Origin: Mucilaginibacter cryoferens
GTDB lineage: Bacteria > Bacteroidota > Bacteroidia > Sphingobacteriales > Sphingobacteriaceae
Assembly: GCF_014205845.1 (NCBI RefSeq)
Contig: NZ_JACHCR010000019.1
Location: 80,347 to 144,346, forward strand
Direction of reading: 5' to 3'
Length of the DNA: 64,000 nt
Shown: positions 1 to 9,494 of the stretch, piece by piece
How the letters are laid out: every line of letters starts with the position of its first letter
Position numbering within the stretch: position 1 is the stretch's first letter
Notes under the pieces: model-generated
Databases searched by the model: none
What the model was told of the DNA's origin: nothing
Seen by the model: the letters and a program-made list of their open reading frames with translations, nothing else
Position numbers and translations under genes: made by a program

Positions 1-1414
1 TGGTCGATTTTGCATTTACTAATTCCATGGCCTTTTTACGGTCGAACACGCTTACTTTAGTTTGCGGATCGGTTATACCCTCGGTAACTTCATCAATAAA
101 GCTTTCCAGCGCCTGTGAGCCGCCTGCGCCCAAAAAGCCACGGCCATTACTATCTGAGTTGATGTATACAACGGCCTTTTGTTGTAACTCTTTATCGTGT
201 CCTTCTGCAAATTCGGTTGAGCCCAACAGTCCAGGTTCTTCACCATCCCAAGAACAGTAGATGATGCTGCGTTTGGGTTTCCAACCGGTTTTAAGTAAAT
301 CGCCAAGTGCTTTGGTTTCCTCTATCATAGCGGCTTGTCCGCTTATGGGGTCGCCGGCGCCGTTAACCCAGGCATCGTGGTGGTTGCCGCGCATTACCCA
401 TTCGTTGGGGTAGGTTGATCCTTTTATTTTGGCTATTACATCATAGGCGGGTACCATATCCCAGTTAAACTCGGTTTTAAGGTGCACCGTAGCTTTGCCG
501 CCACCTATGTGGTAGGTTATAGGTAACGATCCTGCCCATCCATTGGGGGCCACCGGGCCATCCAGAGCAGCTAATAAAGGCTGTGCATCGTGGTAGCTGA
601 TAGGGAGCACGGGTATTTTTAATATAGTAACAGCATCTTTCCTATCTAAACGTTTGGCATTTTTGGTAGCGCCAACATCTGGCGTAAGCGGATCGCCGGG
701 ATAGATAACCATATCCATCACCGAACCACGCTGTACGCCAAACTCGTTTTTATAGGCCCCTTTGGGGTATACGTCACCTGCCGAGTAACCATCATCCGCT
801 GGATCTGAGTAAATGATACAGCCAATTGCGCCGTGTTCATAAGCTACTTTGGGTTTAATGCCCCGCCAGGAGCGGCCGTATTTGGCAATTACAATTTTGC
901 CCTTCACATCAATACCCATGGCTGCCAGTTTTATGTAATCGTCTGGCAAGCCATAATTTACAAACACCAACGGTCCGTTTACGTCGCCATCCGCGCTCCA
1001 CGCGTTATAAGTTGGCAGTTGATTGGGCTGGCCGGATGTTGCATCTTCGGCCAGTGCGGGTTCTTTTAATAACGCGGTATAGGTTGTTGGCCCGGTAAGT
1101 TCCAGTACCCTGGTTTTTGGTGTAGGGAACAGTACTGTATAGGTTTCTATATGTGCATCTAACCCATAGCTTTTATACATGGCTAAAATTTTATCGGCCA
1201 CCACTTTACTCCCCGGCGAACCCACATTGTGCGGAAATGCCGACAGCGTTTTTATTGTTTCGCCTATGCGCTGCGCGCTCAAAGCGGCATCAAACGCTTT
1301 TTCTGCTGTTATTTGTTTGGCAGATGATGCCGGTGTAAAACCGATCAACGCTTTTTGCTGTGCGAAACTGGTGGCCGACAGTGCCAGTAAACCAAGAGTA
1401 AGGGTCTTTTTCAT
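1..1414 (-). CDS. M28-family zinc metallopeptidase (PSMA/glutamate carboxypeptidase II-like), C-terminus off the window
   Basis: Reading the minus strand from the ATG at 1414 gives an open frame of 471 codons that runs off the left edge without a stop. It begins with a signal peptide (MKKTLTLGLLALSATSFAQ), then a protease-associated (PA) type domain around residues 110-300, then the M28 peptidase core. Visible metal-binding segments are RGNHHDAWVNGAGDP (His and bridging Asp), YCSWDGEEPGLLGS (catalytic Glu and metal Glu) and VYINSDS (Asp). This order matches the glutamate carboxypeptidase II / transferrin-receptor branch of M28, which cleaves short peptides or N-acetylated dipeptides. The protein is predicted to be exported to the periplasm. 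The C-terminal dimerization domain and last His ligand lie outside the window, so activity cannot be judged fully. Confidence 0.9.
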   Translation of the reverse strand, partial: MKKTLTLGLLALSATSFAQQKALIGFTPASSAKQITAEKAFDAALSAQRIGETIKTLSAFPHNVGSPGSKVVADKILAMYKSYGLDAHIETYTVLFPTPKTRVLELTGPTTYTALLKEPALAEDATSGQPNQLPTYNAWSADGDVNGPLVFVNYGLPDDYIKLAAMGIDVKGKIVIAKYGRSWRGIKPKVAYEHGAIGCIIYSDPADDGYSAGDVYPKGAYKNEFGVQRGSVMDMVIYPGDPLTPDVGATKNAKRLDRKDAVTILKIPVLPISYHDAQPLLAALDGPVAPNGWAGSLPITYHIGGGKATVHLKTEFNWDMVPAYDVIAKIKGSTYPNEWVMRGNHHDAWVNGAGDPISGQAAMIEETKALGDLLKTGWKPKRSIIYCSWDGEEPGLLGSTEFAEGHDKELQQKAVVYINSDSNGRGFLGAGGSQALESFIDEVTEGITDPQTKVSVFDRKKAMELVNAKST

Positions 1415-1538
1415 TTATATTGTGATGGTGATGCGTGAAGATAATCAAAATATTTTCATCTGTTTCGCTGTCATTTGTCATTGGTTTTAATGTGGGTATG
1501 GCAGATAGGTATCTGTTATTGTAAATACTACAAAACAA

Positions 1539-1569
1539 AACCGGCCTCTCTATTGAAGAAAGGCCGGTT
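1539..1569 (-). terminator. Rho-independent terminator after the polysaccharide deacetylase gene
   Basis: A perfect 9-bp stem (AACCGGCCT at 1539-1547 with AGGCCGGTT at 1561-1569) is followed on the minus strand by TTTTGTTTTG. It lies 40 bases past the stop of the deacetylase gene and 125 bases before the peptidase start, so it separates the two minus-strand transcription units. Confidence 0.8.
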
Positions 1570-1610
1570 AAATATCTTGCTCAAAAGCTGCCCTTTCGGG
1601 ACTTAGGCTT

Positions 1611-2486
1611 TTAGAAGCTGCTTCGTACGCTGTGCGCAAAAGTTTTAGTGGTCCAGTAACCGCTATCTAATATACGGCGTACGGTCATTAGTGGATAATC
1701 AGGGTCGCGTTTGTCTGCTAACTGGAAAGCCATTTTAAAACCTCTTTTCTGAATTTCGGGGAGAACTGGTTTTTTCCATACACCAAACGGGTAAGCAAAA
1801 TATTCCATTTTTTTACCGGTAATTTCTTCCAGTTTTTTTGTTGGTTTATCTATCTGGGTAACCCAGTCATCAACCGGTCTGTTGGTTACTTTGCCGTTTT
1901 TACCTATGATCTTTAATACGGAATTGTGTGAGTATTTATCAACGCGGTGGTGATCCCAGGTGTGGCTGGCTACTACGTTGCCCTCGTCTGATAGTTTTTT
2001 AACCATATCTGCCGTCATATAATGCGGGCGGCCTATTGATACGGTCATCACAAAATAAACGCCTTTAAAGCCGTATTTCTTTAGTGTAGGATTGGCAATT
2101 GTAAACTGATCAAGGTCGGTATCATCAAACGTAAGCATGATGGGTTTTTTCGGCAGCGGAGCACCTGTTGTAAGGTAAGCATACAACTGATCTGGCAATA
2201 TGGTATGGTAACCGCTATCGGCCAATAGTTTAATATGTTCTTTAAACGCGGCTATCTGTATAATATAATCTTTGGCGCTTTTCGAGTCGGTAGATTTCCA
2301 ATCGCGTATCTGGTGGTAGCAAATAACCGGCACTTGCTTACGGGCCATAATGGCGGCATTATCGGGCGTTTTAATGGCTGTAGGTGCAACAGCGGCTGTG
2401 CCTGTTGATTTATCGGTTGGTTTACCCTGGCATGACAAGGTGCTTAATGCACAAACTGTCAACCATACAAAAGCGTGTTTAATCAT
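1611..2486 (-). CDS. Polysaccharide deacetylase (CE4/NodB domain) lipoprotein
   Basis: This 291-residue protein starts with a lipoprotein signal ending in the lipobox LSTLSC (Cys about residue 19) and is probably membrane-anchored. A low-complexity Thr/Ala linker leads to a NodB homology domain from about residue 52. The domain motifs are MLTFDDT (catalytic and metal Asp), SHTWDHH (the His-x(3)-His type metal pair) and YFAYPFGVW. CE4 enzymes remove N- or O-acetyl groups from peptidoglycan, chitin-type or xylan-type polymers; the substrate cannot be read from sequence. It stands alone between a terminator and a 120-base AT-rich gap. The start is supported by the immediate signal peptide. Confidence 0.88.
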   Translation of the reverse strand: MIKHAFVWLTVCALSTLSCQGKPTDKSTGTAAVAPTAIKTPDNAAIMARKQVPVICYHQIRDWKSTDSKSAKDYIIQIAAFKEHIKLLADSGYHTILPDQLYAYLTTGAPLPKKPIMLTFDDTDLDQFTIANPTLKKYGFKGVYFVMTVSIGRPHYMTADMVKKLSDEGNVVASHTWDHHRVDKYSHNSVLKIIGKNGKVTNRPVDDWVTQIDKPTKKLEEITGKKMEYFAYPFGVWKKPVLPEIQKRGFKMAFQLADKRDPDYPLMTVRRILDSGYWTTKTFAHSVRSSF

Positions 2487-2612
2487 GGTATATGATGATT
2501 TTTTTAATTAATTGAACAACGGCGAAATTAACATAAATATATTTTATGCCGTTGCCGATGGTAAATAAAATTAATTTATACTTTAACTATAGTGGGGAGG
2601 TAAGGATGTTTA

Positions 2613-3497
2613 TTATTTGTTTTTATCGATGATCTGTTTTAAACCAGGTTCGCAGGTTAACAGGTGCCAGCCGCCAAATACTACAAATACTTTGTTGTGA
2701 ATCTTTAACAGTGAATCGATGGTAGACAGTAAGTGTTGGTCCCTTATTTGTTTAGAAGCCCGGCCAATTTCCTGGAATTTTCCTTTCGGATCAAACGGAT
2801 TGGTTGGCTCCAGTTCACGGATATTGAAAGGTCTGTTCAATAGTTTTTGGTAGTTGGCTTCGTAAAATGCTAAAGTTTGTTGATGTGGGGTTAGTTTAAC
2901 GCCACCGGTTTTCATGATGTAGCTTTTGATAAATTGGGCATAGCTTTTTTTAAAAGCAGCGGTATCATCGGCTTCTTGCGGGCTTAATCCCCACATAAAT
3001 CGTTCGGTAGCTATGTAGGCTAAAAACTCGCCGGGCGTATATTGTTTTAAGAGTTGTTTAAATTCTAAACTATCGGTCATATCGCCGTTTACAGTTTTAA
3101 TTTTTAAACTATCGGCCAAAATTTTGGTTAGGCCAATTTCGCCGTCTTTGAGTAGTGCGGCCTGTTTTGATGCAAATTTCTTGTTTGAAACGTCGCCTCC
3201 CTCATTTACACATACATCAGGCTTAAACTCAAAAAAGGCTTTTTCAATTCCCGCGTACATTGGGTCGTCTATTTTATTTTTATCCACATGGTTTACGCCA
3301 CAAAAAACAATGTGCTTTTTTGAGTTTTCAAACCTCAATATATAAGGGTTACTCGGTAGGTGACCGGCGGCATCTAGTTTAATATCCAGATAGCTAATTG
3401 TTGGATAAATATGTGCTGGAGGAGGAGCTTTTTTGCCACTGCCGCCGCAGCTCCATAAAATAACAATAAATAAAAGCAGCAATGCAAAACCTTTCAT
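2613..3497 (-). CDS. TraB/GumN-like (TIKI-related) predicted lipoprotein
   Basis: The 294-residue product has a lipoprotein signal (LLLFIVILWSC, Cys about residue 17). An early segment FCGVNHVDKNK followed by PDVCVNEGG resembles the GxxH ... Glu signature of the TraB/GumN/TIKI superfamily, and the C-terminal VFVVFGGWHLL resembles its second Gx(2)H motif. TIKI proteins are metalloproteases, but most bacterial members have no known role. Assignment rests on spacing of these motifs and is moderate. It is transcribed with the same polarity as the oxidoreductase upstream (42-base gap containing a TCTTAACTCTTGATTC-type repeat), so the two may be co-transcribed. Confidence 0.6.
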   Translation of the reverse strand: MKGFALLLLFIVILWSCGGSGKKAPPPAHIYPTISYLDIKLDAAGHLPSNPYILRFENSKKHIVFCGVNHVDKNKIDDPMYAGIEKAFFEFKPDVCVNEGGDVSNKKFASKQAALLKDGEIGLTKILADSLKIKTVNGDMTDSLEFKQLLKQYTPGEFLAYIATERFMWGLSPQEADDTAAFKKSYAQFIKSYIMKTGGVKLTPHQQTLAFYEANYQKLLNRPFNIRELEPTNPFDPKGKFQEIGRASKQIRDQHLLSTIDSLLKIHNKVFVVFGGWHLLTCEPGLKQIIDKNK

Positions 3498-3539
3498 TTT
3501 TTTGTCTTAACTCTTGATTCTAACTTCTTCACTCTCCGT

Positions 3540-4769
3540 TTAAAGAACTATCCTTTTGCCTTCCTTTATAGATCTTTTAGCTGCGTCCAGTATCTGCATC
3601 ACAATCATATTGTATTTTAAAGACGAGCGGTCGTGGCCAGATTTCATTGGGTTTTTGAGGGCGGCTGTAAAATAAGGCACAGGGGCATCCGCGGGCGATG
3701 GCAGGGCCGGGGCTTTAAAGCTGTGCACACTATTGTTTACCTTCACTTCCAGGCTATCTTTATCAAATGTATGGATATAACCTTTGGCTCCAAACACCTC
3801 CATATCTTTTATGCCGTAAGGCCAGGCCCACGAGGCTTCTATCATACCGGTGGCGTTGGGATATTCTACAATAATAGTGGCATCGTCCTCAACCTTTGGA
3901 TATACATTAGGTTTATAATGCCTCGCTATAGCGGTTACCGCAATGGGTTTTTGGCCCTGCATCAGCCATGTCATCATATCGGCACCGTAGCAGCCAAAAT
4001 CGTTTAACGCGCCTGCACCGTTAAGCAGCGGATCTGTAAGCCAGGCTAAAAAATCCTCGCTGCAACCAATTTCGCGCGGACCTTGATGGCCGTCGTGAAA
4101 TACCATTTTACGTATTACGCCAATACTATCGGTTTTTATGGTATTATAAGCAGTTTGTACCGATGGATACCAGCTAGTTTCGTAATTAGTAAGCAGGTTG
4201 ATATAATATTTGAGCGCTAAAAACTCCATGCGTTTGGCCTGATCGAGCGTGGCGGCCAAAGGCTTTTCAACCATTACCGAAATGCCCAACGGCGCGCATG
4301 TTTCAACTACATCTACATGTTTGCCAACGGCGTTATAACCTAATACAATTACCGGTTTGCGGGCAACACACATGCTTTTCAGATCTTCAAAAAACAACGA
4401 ATCGGGCACGCCGTACATTTTGCCATATTTGGCCCATAGCTTTTTATCGGGCTCGGCAATGCCCACAATGTTTACGTTACCGTTGCGGTACTCGTTTAGT
4501 ATCAGGTGGATATGATCGTGGTTTAGGCCGGCTATGCCTACTTTTGGCCCGGTGGCTATTTTTTTCACCGGGACGGTGTCCTTTTTTGCTAAAGCGGTAT
4601 CCTTTCCCAGCTTTTTGGCTGTATCGGCAGGCAGGGCCAAAGGCTTGGTTGGTGCCAGCGGCAAAGTAGGGGTTGGTATGGTAGTTTGCGCTTTGGTTGC
4701 TGCGGTAAAGCCTATTAATACAATAGAGGCCAAAAATAATTTAAGGCCGCGTTTTACTGTTGTTCTCAT
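3540..4769 (-). CDS. Exported Gfo/Idh/MocA-family oxidoreductase
   Basis: This 409-residue protein has an N-terminal signal peptide (cleavage near ATKAQ, about residue 28), then a Pro/Lys/Ala-rich linker (about 30-75). The Rossmann fold begins at KVGIAGLNHDHIH, a divergent dinucleotide-binding loop. The MVEKPLA segment (about residue 169) is the EKP motif of the Gfo/Idh/MocA family, where Lys is catalytic. The C-terminal half is the usual open-faced beta-sheet substrate domain. Family members oxidize or reduce sugars, inositols or open glycosides with NAD(P). The signal peptide suggests a periplasmic member with tightly bound cofactor, as in glucose-fructose oxidoreductase, although no twin-arginine motif is visible. 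Confidence 0.85.
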   Translation of the reverse strand: MRTTVKRGLKLFLASIVLIGFTAATKAQTTIPTPTLPLAPTKPLALPADTAKKLGKDTALAKKDTVPVKKIATGPKVGIAGLNHDHIHLILNEYRNGNVNIVGIAEPDKKLWAKYGKMYGVPDSLFFEDLKSMCVARKPVIVLGYNAVGKHVDVVETCAPLGISVMVEKPLAATLDQAKRMEFLALKYYINLLTNYETSWYPSVQTAYNTIKTDSIGVIRKMVFHDGHQGPREIGCSEDFLAWLTDPLLNGAGALNDFGCYGADMMTWLMQGQKPIAVTAIARHYKPNVYPKVEDDATIIVEYPNATGMIEASWAWPYGIKDMEVFGAKGYIHTFDKDSLEVKVNNSVHSFKAPALPSPADAPVPYFTAALKNPMKSGHDRSSLKYNMIVMQILDAAKRSIKEGKRIVL

Positions 4770-4804
4770 GGTTTATAATCGGTGGATTGTAATATACAAG
4801 TTTA

Positions 4805-5827
4805 TTAAAATAACGACTGGTTGCCTCCTAGTTTTATTTTACCCAAATGCTTATAGGCACTTTCGGTACACTCGCGGCCACGGGCTGTGCGCATTAAAAA
4901 GCCTTCCTGTATTAAAAATGGCTCATAAACTTCTTCAATGGTTCCCTCATCTTCGCCCACAGCGGTGGCAATAGTTTTTAAACCAACCGGGCCTCCTTTA
5001 AATTTATCAATAATGGTTACCAGTATCTTGTTATCCATCTCGTCTAATCCATGCTCATCTACATTAAGGGCGTTAAGCGCGTATTTGGCAATTTCGGTAT
5101 CTATGTTTCCGTCGCCTTTTATCTGGGCAAAATCGCGGGTACGGCGTAGCAGGGCATTGGCAATACGCGGGGTGCCACGGCTGCGGCGTGCAATTTCATA
5201 AGCGCCTTCATCAGTAATAGGGGTTTTTAGTATTGATGAGGAGCGTAGTACTATAGTGGTTAATAATTTAGCATCGTAGTATTCCAGGCGGGAGTTGATA
5301 CCAAACCTGGCCCTCAAGGGTGCCGTAAGTAATCCCGAACGGGTAGTTGCGCCAACAAGGGTGAAAGGGTTTAGCGAGATTTGGACCGAACGGGCATTAG
5401 GGCCGCTCTCCAGCATAATATCTATCTTAAAATCTTCCATGGCCGAGTATAAATACTCTTCAACCAGGGGGCTGAGCCTGTGAATCTCGTCAATAAACAG
5501 TATGTCGCCGGTTTCTAAATTGGTAAGTAAGCCTGCAAGGTCGCCGGGTTTATCTAATACCGGACCCGAGGTTATTTTAATACCCACGCCCATCTCGTTG
5601 GCTATAATATGCGATAGGGTGGTTTTGCCCAGACCCGGAGGGCCGTGCAGCAATACGTGGTCAAGTGCCTCACCGCGTTGGCGGGCAGCCTGTACAAATA
5701 TTTTTAAGTTAGCTAATATTTTATGCTGACCGGTAAAATCCTCAAATTGCTGCGGACGTAAAACTTTTTCGATATCACGTTCGGTACTATTGAGACGTTC
5801 CGGTGCCGGATCAAGGTGCTCATTCAT
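4805..5827 (-). CDS. ruvB: Holliday junction branch-migration ATPase RuvB
   Basis: The protein is 340 residues from the preferred start ([13 protein letters not shown]); an in-frame ATG two codons upstream at 5833 is the alternative. It has the full RuvB architecture: an AAA+ domain with Walker [11 protein letters not shown] (about residue 62), Walker [11 protein letters not shown], sensor segment [20 protein letters not shown], a small helical domain, and the C-terminal winged helix ending in [20 protein letters not shown]. RuvB forms hexameric rings that drive branch migration with RuvA. Neither ruvA nor ruvC is adjacent, which is common in Bacteroidota. Length and motifs are typical. Confidence 0.97.
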   Translation of the reverse strand: MNEHLDPAPERLNSTERDIEKVLRPQQFEDFTGQHKILANLKIFVQAARQRGEALDHVLLHGPPGLGKTTLSHIIANEMGVGIKITSGPVLDKPGDLAGLLTNLETGDILFIDEIHRLSPLVEEYLYSAMEDFKIDIMLESGPNARSVQISLNPFTLVGATTRSGLLTAPLRARFGINSRLEYYDAKLLTTIVLRSSSILKTPITDEGAYEIARRSRGTPRIANALLRRTRDFAQIKGDGNIDTEIAKYALNALNVDEHGLDEMDNKILVTIIDKFKGGPVGLKTIATAVGEDEGTIEEVYEPFLIQEGFLMRTARGRECTESAYKHLGKIKLGGNQSLF

Positions 5828-5853
5828 TACCAACGAAATTAGTTTTTTTAATT

Positions 5854-5966
5854 AGATTTGAGAGGTGAGATATGAGATATGAGACAGATTTTTTACATAT
5901 TGAGAAAGGAGATAAATTGCAATTGATGCTTTTTATCTCACATCTCATATCTCACCTCTCAAATCT
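5854..5966. repeat. Long intergenic inverted repeat (25-bp perfect arms)
   Basis: The arm at 5854-5878 is perfectly complementary to 5942-5966, with a 63-base spacer; with one or two mismatches the arms extend to about 32 bases. The arms are made of GAGATAT/GAGGTGAGAT-like units. The right arm overlaps the stop codon of the glycosyltransferase gene (5965-5967). It could fold as a long hairpin in the transcript between that gene and ruvB. Related low-complexity units occur at 3504-3533, about 10748-10780 and 12999-13124. Confidence 0.75.
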
Positions 5967-6696
5967 ATCCTTCCGGATACTTCCTGAAAATACTGTTGAT
6001 CTTCATTTTTATCACCCCAAAAATAGCTTCACCAAATATGCCCGACGACATTTTGGAGGTGCCGAGGGTGCGGTTGATGAATATAATGGGCACTTCTACC
6101 AGTTTAAAGCCATGTTTAACCGTGGTATATTTCATTTCGATTTGAAAAGCGTAGCCTACAAATTTTATTTTATCGAGTTGTATGGTTTCCAGTACTTTAC
6201 GTTTATAGCACATAAACCCGGCCGTTGAATCGGCAACATCTATCCCTGTAATAAAACGAACATACACCGATGCAAAATAGCTCATAAGCACCCGGCTCAT
6301 AGGCCAGTTTACCACATTAACACCGGTGCTGTAACGCGATCCTATGGATGCATCGGCGCCATCTATACAGGCCTGTCGCAGTTTTAGCAAATCATCCGGG
6401 TTGTGCGAAAAATCGGCATCCATTTCAAAAACATAGTCGTAATGGCGCTCAATTGCCCATTTAAAACCATGGATGTAGGCGGTACCCAAGCCTTGTTTCC
6501 CGGCGCGTTCTACCATAAAAAGCTGCTCGGGATATACGTTCATTAAGTTTTTAACGATGAGGTTGGTGCCATCGGGCGAGCCATCATCGATAATGAGCAA
6601 ATGAAAATCATGCGGAAGGGAAAATACCTTGCGTATCATTCGCTCGATATTTTCCTTCTCGTTATAGGTCGGAATAATTACAATACTATCAGGCAC
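5965..6696 (-). CDS. GT2-family glycosyltransferase, polyprenol-phosphate mannosyltransferase (DPM1)-like
   Basis: This 243-residue single-domain GT-A enzyme opens with IVIIPTYNEKENIERMI, the nucleotide-sugar binding strand of family GT2. It then has LLIIDDGSPDGT, GLGTAYIHGFKWA, and the metal-binding EMDADFSHNPDDL (DAD). The sequence continues with GSRY and the C-terminal KFVGYAFQIEM. This set is characteristic of the dolichol/polyprenol-phosphate mannose synthase group, which transfers a sugar from GDP/UDP onto a lipid phosphate at the inner membrane. There are no C-terminal transmembrane helices, so it is the soluble type. It lies upstream of ruvB on the same strand, separated by the inverted repeat. 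Confidence 0.9.
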   Translation of the reverse strand: MPDSIVIIPTYNEKENIERMIRKVFSLPHDFHLLIIDDGSPDGTNLIVKNLMNVYPEQLFMVERAGKQGLGTAYIHGFKWAIERHYDYVFEMDADFSHNPDDLLKLRQACIDGADASIGSRYSTGVNVVNWPMSRVLMSYFASVYVRFITGIDVADSTAGFMCYKRKVLETIQLDKIKFVGYAFQIEMKYTTVKHGFKLVEVPIIFINRTLGTSKMSSGIFGEAIFGVIKMKINSIFRKYPEG

Positions 6697-6747
6697 GTAT
6701 ATTAATATCAGTGTTTAATGAAATAAAACACAAAACAACAAATTTTA

Positions 6748-8247
6748 TTATACAATTGGGGTATCCGGATGAATTGGAGTTACTTTATTATCCTGAATAT
6801 TCAATCCCTTAGCTAAAACATCGTCTACCAGGTAAGCTTTTTCTTTAAGCCTTGGGCTTACAAAAAGGAATATTACAAAGAAACCAAGGCAGATTTCTAC
6901 AAACAGCCAAAAGAATGATGCTCCTGTGTAGCGTGCAAAATAACCATGTGCGCTAATGCTGTTATTTACAATAGTGTTAAAGAATGATCCTACCGAATAG
7001 GTAAAGTACCAGATAGCCGTCATTGTACTTTTCATAGATACAGGCGATTGGGTATATGCGTACTCTAAACCCACCAGTGAAACTAAAACCTCGCCTGCCG
7101 ATAATACCAGGTAGGCCAATATTTGCCACCAAACAGATGGGTGTAAACCATTATCAACTTTTTCCTGCAATAAAGCGATGATCACAAAACTACCTGCGGT
7201 AACCAATAAGCCAAAGCCAATTTTGCGAAGTGGGGTAAGTTTTAAACCCAGTTTTGTTGCCAAAGGGTATAAAACAAAGTTGAACAGTGGTATCATAGCC
7301 AACAGAAACACCGCGTTAACGGTTTGTATTTGCGAAGGCAGAATATGCCAGCCAAAAATACCCAGGCTAAGGTCAAGCTGGGTTGATTGTAACACCCACT
7401 CGGCACTATTCATATCCCATAACGACCAAAATACGGGGATAAAGGCAAACACGGCCATAACGCGCCATACTGCTTTAATACCATCAACTTTTTCGTATCC
7501 GTATTTAGTTTCGGCTTGCTCCCAGGCTGCTTTGCCCGGTTCTTTTGGGTTGATCTTACATCGCAAGGTATATAAACTCACCGATACAAAATTAGCTTTG
7601 TTAATACCCTTTGCCGGTAGCTTTACGTAGCTTTTTCTGCCCGAGAAAAATATTGCAGTAGCCAGGGCCATTAATATGCCCGGTACGCCAAATGCCCATG
7701 CGGCGCCAAATTTATCGTAAATTAAAGGGATAAGGAATAAACTAACCATAGAGCCGGCATTGATACTGAAATAAAACCAGCTGTAAATGGTACTCATCAA
7801 GTGCTGGTTGCTATGATCAAACTGATCGCCAACGTTGGCAGATACGCATGATTTAATAGCGCCTGCCGAAAAGGCTATAATAATTAAGCCGGTTTGGAAA
7901 CCGGCCAGGTTAGCGTCAAACATCGATAATAAAAAGTGTCCTACGGTGTAAATAAGCGAACCGATAAGGATAACGCGGTATTTGCCAAAAAACCAATCGG
8001 CAAGTATAGCGCCAAGGAGGGGAGTAGCATAAACCAGGGTAGAGAACATGTGGTTGATGCTGTTGGAGTGTGCATTAGCTTCAACAGAATTTTCGTGGCT
8101 AAAAAACTGGTGGACCAAAAAAACGGCGAGGATGCTCCGCATTCCATAAAAACTGAAACGCTCTGCAAACTCATTGCCTATAATGAAAGGTACGGATCTG
8201 GGAATTTTGCCAATTGATCGTGATTGTGCTGCTGTTTTTTCTTGCAT
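6748..8247 (-). CDS. POT-family proton-coupled di/tripeptide transporter
   Basis: The 499-residue polytopic membrane protein belongs to the POT/PTR branch of the major facilitator superfamily. The NEFAERFSFYGMRS segment near residue 24 contains the ExxER-type proton-coupling motif of helix 1. GAILADWFFGKYRVIL is the helix 2-3 loop motif, and FYFSINAGSM is the second PTR signature. The C-terminal YAYTQSPVSMKST is also conserved. Such transporters import di- and tripeptides with protons. A 52-base gap separates it from the glycosyltransferase downstream. The start is supported by the short charged cytoplasmic N-terminus before helix 1. Confidence 0.93.
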   Translation of the reverse strand: MQEKTAAQSRSIGKIPRSVPFIIGNEFAERFSFYGMRSILAVFLVHQFFSHENSVEANAHSNSINHMFSTLVYATPLLGAILADWFFGKYRVILIGSLIYTVGHFLLSMFDANLAGFQTGLIIIAFSAGAIKSCVSANVGDQFDHSNQHLMSTIYSWFYFSINAGSMVSLFLIPLIYDKFGAAWAFGVPGILMALATAIFFSGRKSYVKLPAKGINKANFVSVSLYTLRCKINPKEPGKAAWEQAETKYGYEKVDGIKAVWRVMAVFAFIPVFWSLWDMNSAEWVLQSTQLDLSLGIFGWHILPSQIQTVNAVFLLAMIPLFNFVLYPLATKLGLKLTPLRKIGFGLLVTAGSFVIIALLQEKVDNGLHPSVWWQILAYLVLSAGEVLVSLVGLEYAYTQSPVSMKSTMTAIWYFTYSVGSFFNTIVNNSISAHGYFARYTGASFFWLFVEICLGFFVIFLFVSPRLKEKAYLVDDVLAKGLNIQDNKVTPIHPDTPIV

Positions 8248-8374
8248 TTAGTTGTCAACTTAAAGTTGCTAAAGTAGTATAAATCTTTTAAATCAGAATT
8301 TAATACCTGTACGGTTACAAAATATGAGTGGATTGTTTTGATTATTAGCCCCTAACGTGGCTATAATTCTAAAC

Positions 8375-9301
8375 CTAATGTGATTTTGGAATTAACGCTT
8401 TATCTTTCAATGCCTGCTTTTTGGGGTCTACATATTCATCAGTGGTAGCAGTGCTGGTATTATCGGGTACGTTGCGCATATCCAGTTGTTCTACATAAAC
8501 CCAGCGGCCGTTTTTTAGCTTATAGCCATCGTAACTAAGATCGGGGCCAAAGGTTTCGGGTTTATTCTTTTCTTTATCATCCGGGGGGGCCAGGTGATCA
8601 AACACGATGAGGTTTTGCTCTGGCACGTATCTTAACAGCATAGAAGTTTGGCGGGAGTACTCAAATACCACCCTTTTACGGGTTTTGGCCTTGCTATCAA
8701 AAACTGGCATACCAAAAGTAGGCTCGCCGTTGTTGAAGGATAATACATCAATCACTTTTTTGGTAGATTTTACGGTATTGCCTTTCCAGCCTATTAAAAT
8801 GTAATAGGTTTTTGCACCATACACAGGAATTATTTTATAATACTGTGCCCCAAACCATTTGCGGTTGCTTACAACAGAGTCTTCCGGGTTTTTCAGCAAT
8901 GGCGAATAATCTTCCAGCGGCGACATTTTTAAGGGGCCACCGGTATTCATTTGCACCGTACCATAAAAACGATAGCTGCCATCCAAATTCATGATAGACC
9001 AGGTAAGGATGCGGAAACGGTTATCGGGCGAATTAACGATGCTGATAGTTTTAACAGAATCAAAAGGATAAAGGAACGAGTTGGGTACTTTTAACGCATT
9101 TACCATTGTTTTGATAAACTTGTAATTGGCATTTTTTCGCTCCATGTCGTTTTCATCATTAATGAAGGTTTTGCCCAGGGTTTTAAGTGTATCCTCGTAA
9201 AGCCGAAGTTGTTTTAGCCGCTCGTTCTCGTCAGAGTGCTGGGCGTAGGTATGTAAACAAAACAGGAGGGATAGGGAGGATAGTAAAAGCGTTTTTATCA
9301 C
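8375..9301 (-). CDS. Conserved secreted protein of unknown function
   Basis: The 308-residue protein carries a clear signal peptide (MIKTLLLSSLSLLFCLHTYAQ) and no other membrane segment, so it is probably periplasmic. A charged helical stretch (about 22-75) is followed by a beta-rich body containing RFRILTWSIMNLDGSYRFYG, KIIPVYGAKTYYILIGWKG and RKRVVFEYS. The tail is Lys/Thr-rich. I do not recognise a named domain. It sits alone between the POT transporter (127-base gap) and a hairpin repeat, so context gives no function. Confidence 0.7.
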   Translation of the reverse strand: MIKTLLLSSLSLLFCLHTYAQHSDENERLKQLRLYEDTLKTLGKTFINDENDMERKNANYKFIKTMVNALKVPNSFLYPFDSVKTISIVNSPDNRFRILTWSIMNLDGSYRFYGTVQMNTGGPLKMSPLEDYSPLLKNPEDSVVSNRKWFGAQYYKIIPVYGAKTYYILIGWKGNTVKSTKKVIDVLSFNNGEPTFGMPVFDSKAKTRKRVVFEYSRQTSMLLRYVPEQNLIVFDHLAPPDDKEKNKPETFGPDLSYDGYKLKNGRWVYVEQLDMRNVPDNTSTATTDEYVDPKKQALKDKALIPKSH

Positions 9302-9390
9302 GATGAAAAATATGATTTTATGCTAAATATAATTATAATTTATAAAACCGGCCATTGCTTCGTCCCTATCTATGACAAGTTGTAGATCCC

Positions 9391-9423
9391 AAACTTACGA
9401 AGTTTTTGAAACTTCGTAAGTTT
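9391..9423. repeat. Perfect 15-bp hairpin, REP-like or terminator
   Basis: AAACTTACGAAGTTT (9391-9405) and its exact complement (9409-9423) are separated by three bases. It lies 71 bases beyond the thiolase stop on the minus strand and before the next start. On the minus strand there is no strong T tract beyond the TTT closing the stem, so it may be a terminator or a dispersed palindromic repeat. Confidence 0.65.
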
Positions 9424-9494
9424 TCGCCGCTTTGTCATTTACAAGTTCAGAGGCCACGGATTTTACCAACGATGTGGTGTGTTTAGTAAACCTA

